A stretch of 64,000 bases of DNA from Vombatus ursinus (GCF_900497805.2 NW_020954570.1:10477730-10541729); one strand, 5' to 3'. Counted from the first letter of the stretch, positions 36,893 to 47,290 are shown. Numbers and translations are program-made. The notes: a model not told the origin generated them from the sequence alone.

Positions 36893-37014
36893 TTAGATGG
36901 GTATAATGAATAGAGAGTGAGCACAGGAGTCAGGAAGAGCTGGGCTTACATACTGCTTCCAATACATACTTGCTGTGTGACCCTGGACAAGTCTCTTAAC
37001 CTCTTAGCACTTCT
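36893..37014 (+). repeat. Older SINE (CORE type)
   Basis: TTAGATGGGTATAATGAATAGAGAG, CAGGAGTCAGGAAGAGCTGGG and TGCTGTGTGACCCTGGACAAGTCTCTTAACCTC. More worn than its neighbours. Its last 16 bases serve as the target of the next SINE. Confidence 0.8.
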
Positions 37015-37201
37015 TTTTGTTTGTTTGTTTGTTTTTTGTTTTTTTTTATTTTTATTTTTTTTTGGTGAGGCAATTGGGATTAAGTGACTTGCCCAGGGTC
37101 ACACAGGTAGTGAGTATCATGTGTCTGAGGCCAGATTTGAACCCAGGTCCTCCTGACTCCAGGGCCAGTGCTCTATCCACTGTGCCATCCAGCTGCCCCC
37201 C
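37015..37201 (-). repeat. SINE inserted into the end of an older SINE
   Basis: Antisense SINE with a long T tail (37015-37062), CORE block and complete head ending CCATCCAGCTGCCCC. Perfect 16-base TSD ACCTCTTAGCACTTCT at 36999-37014 and 37202-37217. Confidence 0.96.
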
Positions 37202-37272
37202 ACCTCTTAGCACTTCTAAGCACATTAAGATTATAAATTTCAGAACAATTGCAGTTCTACATTAATGTAGGG

Positions 37273-37450
37273 CAGGGATGGGGAATCTGTGGCCTTGGGG
37301 CCATATGTAGCTCTCTAGATCCTAATATGCCATCCTTTGACTGAATCCAGACTTCACAGATTTGCTCAGAGATTTGATTCACTTGAAGGACCACACTTGA
37401 GGACCTAGAGGGCCACATATGGCCTCAGGGCCACAGGTTCCTCACCCCTG
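37273..37450. mobile_element. Non-autonomous hAT DNA transposon (MITE)
   Basis: Terminal inverted repeats of 22 bases: 37273-37294 begins CAGGGATGGGGAATCTGTGGC and 37429-37450 ends in its reverse complement with about three differences. The inner TIR parts (GGGGCCATATGTAG...; ...CCACATATGGCCTC) also pair. An 8-bp duplication ATGTAGGG (37265-37272) / ATACAGGG (37451-37458), 6/8, fits hAT. There is no transposase in its 178 bases. It resembles the mammalian Charlie-type MITEs. Confidence 0.85.
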
Positions 37451-37458
37451 ATACAGGG

Positions 37459-38002
37459 AGTTTCTTCACTAGGACTTTACTATATTGAAGAAATCACAGG
37501 TCCAGACCAGAAACAAACAAAAACAAGATATTAATATCAATTACCAGTCAATAATGTTAAGAATATGTCTTCTGCTTTTTGATAAAGGAAAATTTGCCAA
37601 TTTGAATTCCTGTGGCATGTTTATATTTTCCATGATCTCTTAAGCATCACTGATAGCAATTTGGCAATCACATTTGAAAATTCTTCTATTGTGCTATGAA
37701 TAAATGAATAAAAAGTGCTAATTAAATTTATAATGTGCCAAGCAAAATGCTAACTGCTGGGAATATAGGTAGAAAAATAAGACGACTGTCCTCTAGGAGA
37801 TCACACTCTAATTAGTTAAAATAGCATATGTAGAGGAGTTCAGCAGCAGGATGTTGGGAAAGGCCTAGAGATCCACTATAAGAGAGATGTCAGCAGTCCT
37901 TCAGATGCAATAGCATATCTGCCCCAAATGTGTATACTACTACCACCTTTGGGAAGCACCTATGGATCAAAGTGGAGAGGGGATTCTGTGTTCCCTATAG
38001 GC
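37459..38002. other. Unassigned part of the tailed insertion
   Basis: GCATATGTAGAGGAGTTCAGCAGCAGGATG and GTGCTAATTAAATTTATAATGTGCCAAGCAAAATGCTAACTGCTGGGAATATAGG (37727-37769) recall the L2/MIR TGTGCCAGGCACTGTGCT...GGGATAC block in sense, but the match is short. Confidence 0.4.
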
Positions 38003-38258
38003 AATGAGGTAGCACAGTGGAGAGAACACTGGGCTTAGAATCAAGAAGATTCATATTCATGAGTTCAAATCAGACCTCAGACACTAACTATGTGATCCTG
38101 GGCAAGTTTTTCAACACTGTTTGCCTTAGTTTCCTCATCTGTAAAATGATCTGGAGAAGGAAATGGCAAACCTTTCCAATACCTTTGCCAAGAAAACTCC
38201 AAATGGGGTCACAAAGAGTCAGAAATGGCTGAACAATAACATGACACGAGTAAGAATA
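38003..38258 (+). repeat. Long marsupial SINE (SINE1/MAR1-type)
   Basis: A tRNA-like head (AATGAGGTAGCACAGTGGAG) is followed by TGTGATCCTGGGCAAG, TTTGCCTTAGTTTCCTCATCTGTAAAATGA, CTGGAGAAGGAAATGGCAAACC, TTTGCCAAGAAAACTCCAAATGGGGTCAC and AAGAGTCAGAAATGGCTGAACAA. This tail after the CORE block is shared with RTE ends (compare 61950), so it was likely RTE-driven. Confidence 0.9.
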
Positions 38259-38559
38259 GGGGTTCAGTATTTGCCAAGGAGAAGAGAAGTGGAAGAAGAT
38301 ATTATGGGAAGAGGAGTCTGGGCACAGGGGAATAGGGAAGTTGGGTGCCACTGGATGGCAATTCCAGTGCGGCCCTCCAGGTATATTAGATCAAATATAA
38401 GGTGGCTGATCAGTAGACTGAAAAATTAAATGTTAAGGTTTTTTCTAGGCTTGGTGACTTGAAGTCCTTGAGGGCATCAAGGAGCCCTCTGCCTCCTGTA
38501 GACATCATTTGTATCCTAAGTGCTCATAAATCTCCTCTTTAGGGATAATTTCAGAAAAA

Positions 38560-38748
38560 CCTGATGAGATTTATATAAACTTATGCAGAATGATGTGAGC
38601 AGAACCAGGATAACAATAGTATAACAACATTGTAAGAAGTAATAACTTGAAAGATATAATGAGCAAAACAGTCACTAATGGTATTTCTAAAATCTCAGTG
38701 ATGAAAAATGCTAAATACCTCCTGATAGAAAAATACTGGACTTGTTTT
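38560..38748 (+). repeat. Old L1 3' end fragment
   Basis: TGATGAGATTTATATAAACTTATGCAGAATGATGTGAGCAGAACCAGG, then GTAAGAAGTAATAACTTGAAAGA and TACCTCCTGATAGAAAAATACTGGACT match an older L1 3' UTR type (as at 13098 and 58400) rather than the younger tails. Confidence 0.7.
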
Positions 38749-39083
38749 TGGGTCTGTCTGCCTCAAGTCTCTAACCACACCAGTCCATCCTTCTTTCAGT
38801 CATTAATGTGATTTTCCTAAAGTGCAGATCTGAGATCAGGTCATCCCTCCTTCCTTTCAAAAAAAAAACTCCTGTGGCTTCTTATTGCCTCCAGCAGCAA
38901 ATAAAAGGGCATTCAAAGCCTCTTATAACAGGCCCCTTCTCTGAGTGCAAAGATATTTCTTTGAACTATCTATTCATTTTGTGTAAACAGCTTGAAAGCA
39001 GTGACTGTCTTTTGAATTTTTTTTGGTATCCTCTAGTCTGGCACCTAAAAGGTACTTAATAAATGTTTATTTATTGATTGATT
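38749..39083 (+). repeat. L2 LINE 3' end supplying a polyadenylation signal
   Basis: TGCCTCAAGTCTCTAACCACACC, GTGATTTTCCTAAAGTGCAGATCTGA, TTATTGCCTCCAGCAG, CTTGAAAGCAGTGACTGTC and GCACCTAAAAGGTACTTAATAAATGTTTATTTATTGATTG are the L2 3' region in order. AATAAA at 39058-39063 lies 20 bases before the A run that ends the larger insertion. Confidence 0.85.
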
Positions 39084-39085
39084 AA

Positions 39086-40763
39086 AAAAATTAGAATGGA
39101 GCAATTGGAAGTTAGCAATTTTATGAGAAATCAAGACATTGTAAAACAAAACCAAAAGAATGAAAAAAAATAGAAGACAATGTGAAATATCTCACTGGAA
39201 AAACAACTGACCTGTAAAATAGATCCAAGACAGATAATATAAAAATTATTGGACTATCTGAAAGACATGATTAAAAAAAAAGAGCTTAAACATCATCTTT
39301 CAAGAAATTATCAAGGAAAAGTGCCCTGATATTCTAGAACCAAATGACCAAATAGAAATTGAAAGAATCCACTGATCACCTCCTGAAAGAAATCCGCAAA
39401 GAAAACTCCTAGGAATATTGTAGCCCAATTCCAGAGTTCCCAGGTCAAGGAGAAAATACCACAAGCAGCCAGAAAGAAACAATTCAAGTATTGTGGAAAC
39501 ACAATCAAGATAACATAAGATTTAGCAGCGTCTACATTAAGGGACCAGAGGGCTTAGAATATGATATTCTGGAGGGCAAAGGGGATAGAATTACAACCAA
39601 GAATCACCTACCCATCAAAACTGAGTATAATCCTTCAGGGGGAAAATGGACATTCAGTGAAATAGAGGACTTTCAAGCAATTTTAATGAAAAGACCGGGG
39701 CTGAATAGAAAATTCAACTTTAAAATTCAAGACTCAAGAGAAGCATGAAGAGGCAAATAGGAAAGAGAAATCATAAGAGAATTATTAAGGTTGAACTCTT
39801 TACATTCCTACATGGAAAGATGGTACTTGTAACTTGTGATATCTTCTTCAGTATTAGGGTTGTTGGAGGGGAAAATATATGTATAGATAGATTGGTATAT
39901 AGAAAGTCAGGGTGAGTTGAAAATGAATGGGTGATATCTGGAGAATAAAACTAAGGGGTGAAAGAAGGTTATACTGGGAGAAGGAGAAAGGGAGAGGAAG
40001 AATGGGGTAAATTATCTCACATGAAACACACAAAAAGGCTTTTACAATGAAGGGGAAGTGGGGGAAGGTAAGAGAGAATGAGTGAATCTCATTCTCATCA
40101 GATTTGGCTTAAGGAGGGAATAATATACACACTCAATTGGGTATGGAAAGCTATCTTACCATATAGGAAAATAGGGGGGAAGGGGATAAGAGAGTGGAGG
40201 ATGATAGAGGGGAGGGCAGATTGGGGTAGGGGTAATCAAAATGAAACACTACTAGGGAGGGACAGGGTCAAAACATAGAATAGAATAAACGGGGGATGGG
40301 ATAGTATGAAGGGAAATAGAGTTAGTTTTCCACAGCATGACTACTATGAAAGTGTTTTGCATGACTACACAAGTTTTGCCTGTATCAAGTTGCTTGCCTT
40401 CTCAATGAGGGTGGGTGAGGAGGGAAGAAAAGAGAAAATTTGGAACCCAAAGTTTAAAAAAAAATGTTAACAAATTGTTGTCACATGCAACTGGGAAATA
40501 AAAAATACAGGCAATTGGGTATAGAAATCGATCCTGCCCTATAGGGAAATAGAAGAGGAATGGGATAAAAGAGGTGGGAGGGGATAGAAAGGAGGGTAGA
40601 TTAGGGGAAAGGGTATTCAGAATGCAAATTGTCTTAGGGTTGGGAGAGGGACAAAATGGGTAGAAAATTTGGAACTAAAAATCTTGTGGATGTGAATGTT
40701 GAAAACTAAAAATAAATAAATTAATGAATCTTTAAAAAAAAAAAGAAAAAAATAAATAAAAAA
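39086..40763 (+). repeat. HAL1-like element, 3' part
   Basis: Continues ORF1 of the 33161 copy: middle region, then C-terminal domain (NQDNIRFSSVYIKGPEGLEY frame at 39491-39748, VKEKI and RKKQ motifs nearby). A purine-rich spacer follows, then the 3' region without any ORF2. As in the 18101 copy the 3' region has two consecutive modules: a tail near 40440-40510 (GTTGTCACATGCAACTGGGAAATAAAAAATACAGG) and the final GATGTGAATGTTGAAAACTAAAAATAAATAAATT with a long A-rich tail. The right TSD of the HAL1 begins at 40764. Confidence 0.85.
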
Positions 40764-40918
40764 AGAAAACAAATCCTTAAAAAGTAGAATTGGCCAAATG
40801 GAAAAGGAGGCACAAAAACTCACTAAAGGGAACTGCTTAAAAAGTAAAATGGGCCAAATGGAAAAGGAGGCTCAAAATCTAATAGAAGAAAAGAACTCAT
40901 TAAAAATTAGAATGAGGG
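40764..40918 (+). repeat. L1 'A' resumed: ORF1 coiled-coil part
   Basis: After the HAL1 TSD the coding strand continues with the coiled-coil units of L1 ORF1 (AAAAGTAGAATTGGCCAAATGG repeats) to AAAATTAGAATGAGGGG, where another L1 5' end begins. The rest of L1 A (C-terminal ORF1, ORF2) is not found beyond that element. Confidence 0.85.
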
Positions 40919-43543
40919 GAGTTCTGCTTCTGGGAGCCAAGATTACAGAGTAAGAAATAAGTCCCTCTCACCATCCCTAAATTAACCTCTGAAAGCCCAG
41001 AACATATCACCCCAGGAAAAACCCTGGAACAACTGAATCAGCAGAAAGACAGGCTGCAGCAATCCAGTAGCCAAAAAACTTGAGGGATTAATGGGAAAGT
41101 CTCTTCTTACTCTGGTGGAGGGGAAGCTGTACAGAATGGGAGGCATCACAGCAAGACAGCACAAAGCCCCACTTCAGCATATCAGGGAGAGATCCAGAAC
41201 CCCAGTGGTAGATCAGGCAAACACCAACATCAGGACCCTCAAGTGCCTCAGTAAGGACAGGGGAATGAGTGGAAACTAGCTCAGAAAACCACCATGTGCC
41301 TTGGTATTCTACAGCAGCCAAGTCTCCCAGGGCCTCAGCAAAACTCTGGGAAGTGCTCCAAGGGGGAAAGCCCCAGGTAGAGAAACATCCAGCAGCAGAG
41401 AAACATCTAGTAGCAGAGAAACATCCATCTGAAAGGAGCCAGAGAAAGCAAAAGGAAAGGCCCAGGTGAGCAAGCAACCTCCAGGGACCAGGCTACCCAA
41501 TCCTACTCCTAGAGTTCCAGTGTTGCTGATTCCAGCCCAACACCAGGTAAGCTGCCAGAACCCTACAGCCTCCAACTACCAGCATCAGAGGCCCTAGCAC
41601 ACAAAGCCAGTGACCAGGCCCCAGGCTCCCAGCACAAGACACTTGGGTCAGTGCCCCCTGCTCCATAGCAGGAGAAATGATTCTTTTCAAAGGCCAGGAA
41701 ATAAGCAAAAAGAACCATACTATAGATTCTTATTAAGGGAACAGTGAAGATTGAGGCAGAAATTCTGAAGAGGACAACATTATCAACAAACCCACATCTG
41801 GAACCTCAAAAGGGAATACGAATTGGTCTAAAGCCCCAAAAACCTTCTTGGAAGAAGGATTTTAAAAGTCAAATAAGAGAAGTGGAAGAAAAATTGGGAA
41901 AAGAAATGAGCAGTATACAAGAGAGAGTCAATAGCTTGGAAAAAAAAGGACAAAAATTAACTGAAGAAAACAACTCCTTAAAAAGCAGAATTGGCCAAAT
42001 AGAAAAGGAGACACAAAAACTCACTGAGGAGAAGAATTCCTTAAAAAATAAAATGGGTCAAATGGAAAAGGAGGTACAAAATCTAATAGATGAAAACAAT
42101 TTGTTAAAAATTAGAATTAGGCAAATGGAAGCTGATGACTCTATGAGAGTTCAAGAATCAGTCAAACAGAAAAAAAAAAGAATGAAAAATAGAAGAAAAC
42201 AAAATACCTCATTGCTAAAACAACTGACCTGGAAAATAGATCCAGGAAAGACAATTTTAAATTATTGGTCTACCTAAAAATCACAATGAAAAAAAGAGCC
42301 TGGACAACATCTTTCAGGAAATCATCAAGGAAAACTGTCCTGGGGTCCTAGAACCATAGTTAATAGTAAAATAACCATAGAAAGTGATAGAAAGAATCCA
42401 TTGATCACCACCTGAAAGAGCTCCCAAATTGAAAATGCCAAGGAATATGGTAGCCAAATTCCAAAATTACCAGGTCAAAGAGAAAATACTGCAAGCAGCC
42501 AGAAAGAAATAATTTAAATAACATGGAACCACAATCAGGATTATATAGGACCTTGCAGCTTCTACAGTAAAAGATCACTGGCCATTGAATATGATATTCC
42601 ATAAGGCAAAGGAGGTTGGATTACAAATAGGGGACCCCCAAACATTCCTGATGAAAAGACCAAAGCACAACATAAAATTTGACCTTCAAATAGAAGACTC
42701 AAGAGATGCATAAAAAGATAAACAGGAAAGAAAACAGCATATTATTATTAATAAGGACAAACTGTCTACAAGAGAAGATGACACTTGTATGACATTTAAA
42801 AGGAGGTATACTTAAACAGAGTATTAAACAGAGGGCATGGGTATAAGTTGACTTTGATGTGATGGTAAAAAATCTAAGTGGTGAAAAAGGATTGTAGTGG
42901 GAGAAGAGGAAATGAGGAGACAGACAAGGATAAATTACATCACATGTAAAGGCAGAAAATCTAAATACAGTAGAGGGAAAGAAGAGAGGGAGATGAGCAT
43001 TGTTTGAACCTTAATCTCATCAGGTTTGGTTTAAAGAGGGAATAACATAATCAGTTAGGTATAGAAATCTAACTTACTCTATGGGAAGTGAAGGGGGAGA
43101 AGGGAAAAGAAAAGGGAGGGGTGAATAGAAGGGAGGGAAGAAGTAGAAAGGGTAAAGGGAAGAAAAGGGAGGGGGTAATAGAAGTGAGGGCAGACTGAGG
43201 GAGGCAATGGTTGAAAGCAAAACTCTAGTAAGGAAGGAAAGGGACAAAGGAGAGAAGAAAAAGCATAAATGGAGAGGGGAATAGGATGGAGAGGAAGACA
43301 CAGATAGTAATCATGACTGTGAAACTCTCGTGCTTACTTCCATTAGTTCCAATTGACCTTTGCATCATGACTAATGGGAAAATATGCTTAACATGTATGT
43401 ATATGTAGATCCTATATCAGATTGTACATCATCTTGGAGTAATGGGGAGGAAGTGGAAGGGGGAGAAAATTTAAAACTCAAAATCTTAGGGAAATGAATG
43501 TTGAAAACTAAAAATAAATTGATTATTAAAAAAGAAAGAAAGA
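40919..43543 (+). repeat. L1 'B': 5' UTR, ORF1, then 3' UTR with ORF2 missing
   Basis: 5' end AGTTCTGCTTCTGGGAGCCAAGATTACAGAG; 5' UTR to about 41715; ORF1 to about 42715; spacer to about 43310. The sequence then passes from AGTAATCATGACTGTGAA, the usual ORF2 start, straight to 3' UTR words (CATCATGACTAATGGGAAAATATGC) and ends GAATGTTGAAAACTAAAAATAAATTG plus an A-rich tail. The tail meets the second TSD copy of the outer L1 at 43544. So the 5' edge of the nested block is L1 A while its 3' edge is this tail. A single deletion from ORF2 of B to the 3' UTR of A explains both. Confidence 0.8.
41744..42277 (+). pseudogene. L1 ORF1 N-terminal half with coiled coil, open frame of a broken ORF1
   Basis: A 177-codon open stretch. 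Residues 36-132 are strongly helical with heptads. Residues 70-90, 91-111 and 112-132 form three similar 21-residue units (first unit core KLTEENNSLKSRIGQIEKE), at 41951-42139. The true start (MSNKK-like) is in another frame and its ATG is lost. The RNA-binding C-terminal domain follows after breaks (about 42430-42715). Confidence 0.8.
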
Positions 43544-44036
43544 AAGAAATGATGAGCAGGCAGACTTCAGAAAAACCTGGAAAGACTTATACGAACTGAT
43601 GCTGAGGGAAGTGAGCAGAACCAGGAAAATAATGTACATAGTAACAGCAATATTAAGCAATCATCTATGATAGACTTAGCTTTTTTCAGTAATATAAAGA
43701 GCTAAGACCATTCTGAAAAATTTATGACGGAAAATACTATCCACATGCAGAGAAAGAACTATGGAGTCTGAATGCAGGTAGAAGCACATTATTTTCATTT
43801 TTTTCTCATGGTTTTTCCCTTTTGATCTTATTCCCTTTTCACAATATGACCAACATGGAAATATGGTTAATAGGACTGTACATGTATAACCTATATAGGA
43901 TTGCTTACTGTCTTGGGGAGGGGGGATGAGAGGGAGAGGGGGAGAAAAAATTTGAAACTCAAAACATTTAAGAGTGAATGTTGAAAAATATCTTTACATG
44001 GTATTGGAAAAAATACAATACTGTTAAGTGGAAAAA
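43544..44036 (+). repeat. Outer L1, second part: end of ORF2 and 3' UTR
   Basis: Resumes with the repeated AAGAAATGATGAG and continues CAGGCAGACTTCAGAAAAACCTGGAAAGAC, GAAGTGAGCAGAACCAGG, then ATCCACATGCAGAGAAAGAAC, GGATTGCTTACTGTCTTGGGGAGGGGGG and TGTTGAAAAATATCTTTACATGG to ATTGGAAAAAATACAATA. This is a different, probably older, 3' terminus (TTTACATG..ATTGGAAAAAATA) from that of the inserted L1. Confidence 0.88.
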
Positions 44037-46690
44037 AATTGTCTAAACCTCTGGCGGTGTCATCAGTATTGTCCTTTAGTTACTTTATAATAGCCATCTG
44101 TGCTTCCTCTGGATCTCTTCTCCTGCATTTCCCCAGGATGTAAGTCCAATAAGAGACCCTAGACCTATCAGGTTATGTCCTACTTCATTCCAGTCACAGT
44201 GCAAGGTGTTCATAGAACTAGTGGGTGTCGTTGGCGCGTCCTAATAGAAGGTGAGATCCATCCCCATGGTGACTAGGGTGCATTTCAAATTAAGCACAAA
44301 AGGTATTCAAATGTGGTTATAGATAAGGTACTGAGAAACTGGTGGTGCACATACCCACCATGTTCCTTCAAGAGCTGCCAGTCAAGTTTGATTTATTTAG
44401 GTTACTGCCGTGGTATCGAAGTCTGCTGATTCAGTCCAAGTTTGACTTTTGTGACATATCTTCATCGGGAGACACTTTGTGGGGTCAGTACCTGGCAATA
44501 AAATGTGTGCTCTGGTCACTGTGGATGGCTGTAGAAGGGCAAAAGGCACAAGAATTTCCTTTGATAGTCCAGGGATGACATTATGGGCTGTGGGATCCCT
44601 GTGGGTAACATAGCAAAAGTCCAATATAAGTGAGTACCATGATGGAGGCATATTTAGTAACTACAACTCAAGAAGGCAAAAGTTCTTTAAAGTTTATATT
44701 TGGTAAGGTGCTTTACCCCTTAACAATGTTGCCCTTATGTTCATGTTTTCAGAGTTGAAATGCAGTACATATCTCACATTCCCTGGTGCCCTGGTTATTA
44801 ATTACTGTGAATATTGTCACATGTCATCTCTTCAATCAGCATATAAATCCAGTGGTCCCTAAATGTCCAGAACACTCATGTGCCCATTGCATAAGTCCTA
44901 TGTAGTAAGGGAGTAGTATGATCTGCTGGTCATGTGAAGTTGCCAAGTACCTGGTTGAGTTCTACTTCCTCTGTAGCCCTTTCTGTGTGGAAAGAGACAT
45001 GACTGGCCCATATAGGGTGGGTTTTTCATACCTTACAAGGTCCTTCCAAAGTTCAGTTCCCCATACTGGTCAGCATTGTATCTGCCATTCATCCTGGGCC
45101 TACTTGCCTGATCAGACTTCAAGTCAACTGGCAATTGCTCAAGACCCAGAAAAGATCCAGAGGGGGCACCTCCCTTGCTTCAGTTAGTCCCTCCTGGCTA
45201 AGGGAATTACCCTCAGTTCAGTTCACTGGGTGCTATGTTCTTTGCAATCAGCCCTTAAGGAGGTGGTGGTTGCAGGGTGGAAGGCTGCAGCTACCCAGTA
45301 GAGATTCTCTCCAGAAGCACAGGTACTATATTCTGTGAAATAAGCCTCCCCCCTCAAGCCAACAGATTTCACTGTAGGCCCCACTTAGCTAATGGGTGTG
45401 GGAGTAAGGGAAGAGGTATGTGCCCTGGGACAAGTGGTCATAAAAGGGCCACTTGCTCATGTAGATTCTGGACTCCCTGGTTGCCCAACCTAGCTTTGTC
45501 CTATAAGTATCATTCCATTTTAACAAGGTATTATCAGTGTTTGACCTCAGCTTTCTGGTGGTGTTTTCTCTAACCCAGGATTGCATGAGTAATTCAGTCC
45601 TTAGAGTGTCAAGGTATGTACCTATCTATAGTTCTATGGTCATTAGAGCAGGGTAGACAGGTAGCACCTGTCTTCCCTAGGGTGAATACCATAGCAATGT
45701 CTGGGAGCATCTTGCTCCAGAACCCCATTGGCAGTTTTATACCATTATGGTGGATCTGTAGACTCCAGGAGGTATGAGTGGATGTGGCTGAGGACTCTAC
45801 CTACAAGTCATCACCCAAGGGTAAAAAGGGCAATGCTTGACTGACTTCTAGCTTTACTGCACTCAGAGCCTTCTATTAATCTGGGTCCCACTGAAAGTCA
45901 GAGGATTTTCACATGACCACATAGATGGGAGCAAGCAGAACTGTGAGGTAACAGGTATGTTTTCACCAAAATTCAAAAATGCCTACTAGATATTGTGCTC
46001 CCTTAACATCAGATGGGACACTGAGGTAAAGTAGCTTATCTTGGACTAGGGCATAGATGTCTCTGCCTTCAAGGGTTGATATGTACTCTAGGAATTTCAC
46101 ACTCTGAGAGGAATTGTATGTTATGGGGGGGGTATTGCCCAACCATGATTGGTCAAATGTCTGACCTTAGCCATGATGTAGGATTAGACTGAGTTAAAGG
46201 AGAAGCCTCCAATCATGCAGTTATTCATGAAGTGCTATCTGTAGTTCCCTGTGGTACAAGGAGGTCTTCTAAGTCCTAGAGACGCAGACTTTAGGCAAAG
46301 GCAGGGTTGTTCAGATAACCCATAGGTAACCCCTGTCTCAAAGATCCCCTGATCACTTATTACCTGACTTGGCTTGGGACTTGGGCCCCTGGTCAGTTTC
46401 CCCTTTATTATTATTCTGCTTATTTTTCCCTTATCTATTCCTTTTCCCTTGGTTGGCAATTACCTGAATCTTGGGCTCACTTTGGTGTCTCTCCACAAGG
46501 TCCAGGTCCTTTAACAGGAACTGTATAATTTTAGGGCCTGCCATCACAGGGAGGAGGATGGCATGCAGATTCTCTGGGGTTCTTCTCAGGAAAACAGCCT
46601 CTTTAACTAGCCAGACATCCCTTGGTCCCTTCCAGGGTTCCTTCAGGGAAGGTACACCTAAGGTACAAAGTGATAGACCCATAACAAATT
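44037..46690 (-). mobile_element. ERV fossil, class III (ERV-L-like) pol region, antisense
   Basis: Read on the minus strand, 46120-45840 resembles the end of a retroviral reverse transcriptase of the ERV-L-like type (words like VQDKLL, GAQYLVG and SSDFQWDP, in the order expected after the catalytic core). Sequence on both sides would correspond to other parts of pol and beyond, but I could not name them with confidence. No LTR was recognised at either end. It is heavily broken (well over ten interruptions by eye) and old. Confidence 0.6.
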
Positions 46691-47035
46691 AGATACCTAC
46701 AAATTGGGGAATGACTAAACAAAGTGAAGTATAGTTTGAATATAACGGAATATTGCTGTGCTGTAAGAAAAGATGTTTGTGGTGAATATGGAGAGACACT
46801 GAAAAATCTAGATGAACTGATGCAGAAAAAAGTTAGCAGAGCCAAGAAAATAACATACACAATGTGTTGCTGGAATGAACCTCAAAAACATCAAAAGTGA
46901 ATGTCTCAAAATTATAAAGAGCAGAAATGGCTCAAATAAAAGAGATAGGACATGATATTTCCACTCCACTCCTTTGCAGAGATGAGAGGTCCACAAGTAT
47001 TTCACACTGAACATGCCTTCATACTTTGATCAGTT
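46691..47035 (+). repeat. Old L1 3' end fragment, divergent tail type
   Basis: GATACCTACAAATTGGGGAATGACTAAAC, ACGGAATATTGCTGTGCTGTAAGAAAAGATG, GATGAACTGATGCAGAAAAAAGTTAGCAGAGCCAAGAAAATAA, then CAAAATTATAAAGAGCAG and TCCTTTGCAGAGATGAGAGGTCCACAAGTA. The ending differs from both younger L1 tails and resembles that at 48166. Confidence 0.7.
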
Positions 47036-47040
47036 GTAGT

Positions 47041-47290
47041 TAACACAACTAGATGGCATGGTCTATAGAGTTCTAATTCTTGAGTCAGGAAGACCTGAGT
47101 CAACTCTGGCCTCAGACACTTAGTAGCCATATAGCCACGGGCAAGTTATTTAACTTCTGTTTGAATCATTTTCATTGACTGTAAAATGTGGAGAATAATG
47201 GAACTTATTTTCTAAGGTTTTTGTAAAGATCAAATGAGATAATATTTGTAAGGTGCTTAGCAAAGTCCTTGGTACGCAGTAAGCACTATA
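47041..47290 (+). repeat. tRNA-derived CORE SINE, long form
   Basis: ACTAGATGGCATGGTCTATAGAGTTC, TTGAGTCAGGAAGACCTGAGTC, a worn CORE block, TTGACTGTAAAATGTGGAGAATAAT, AAGATCAAATGAGATAATATTTGTAAGGTGCTTAGCAAAGTCC and GTACGCAGTAAGCACTATAT. The 3' part is the MIR/Ther-type end. Confidence 0.85.

Larger units (their letters stand above)
34617..39085 (+). mobile_element. 4.5-kb tailed insertion in HAL1, probable L1-mediated retrocopy of an unknown transcript
   Basis: Both edges carry the same 21 bases of HAL1 with two differences: AAAAATTAGAATAGAGCAACT (34596-34616) and AAAAATTAGAATGGAGCAATT (39086-39106). The left copy is preceded by TT, giving a TT/AAAA site typical of L1 endonuclease. The segment ends with AATAAA (39058-39063), 20 bases and a short A run (39084-39090), the layout of a polyadenylated RNA. 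It contains an older MIR, a hAT MITE, an old L1 tail and an L2 end, plus SINEs that came in later with their own TSDs. No coding frame is recognised. Alternative: two unrelated HAL1 fragments that happen to overlap by 21 bases. Confidence 0.6.

Noticed and set aside
105-38258. tRNA-like heads of the SINEs as possible tRNA genes
   Set aside because: Each continues into a CORE block and tail, and none shows a full cloverleaf.
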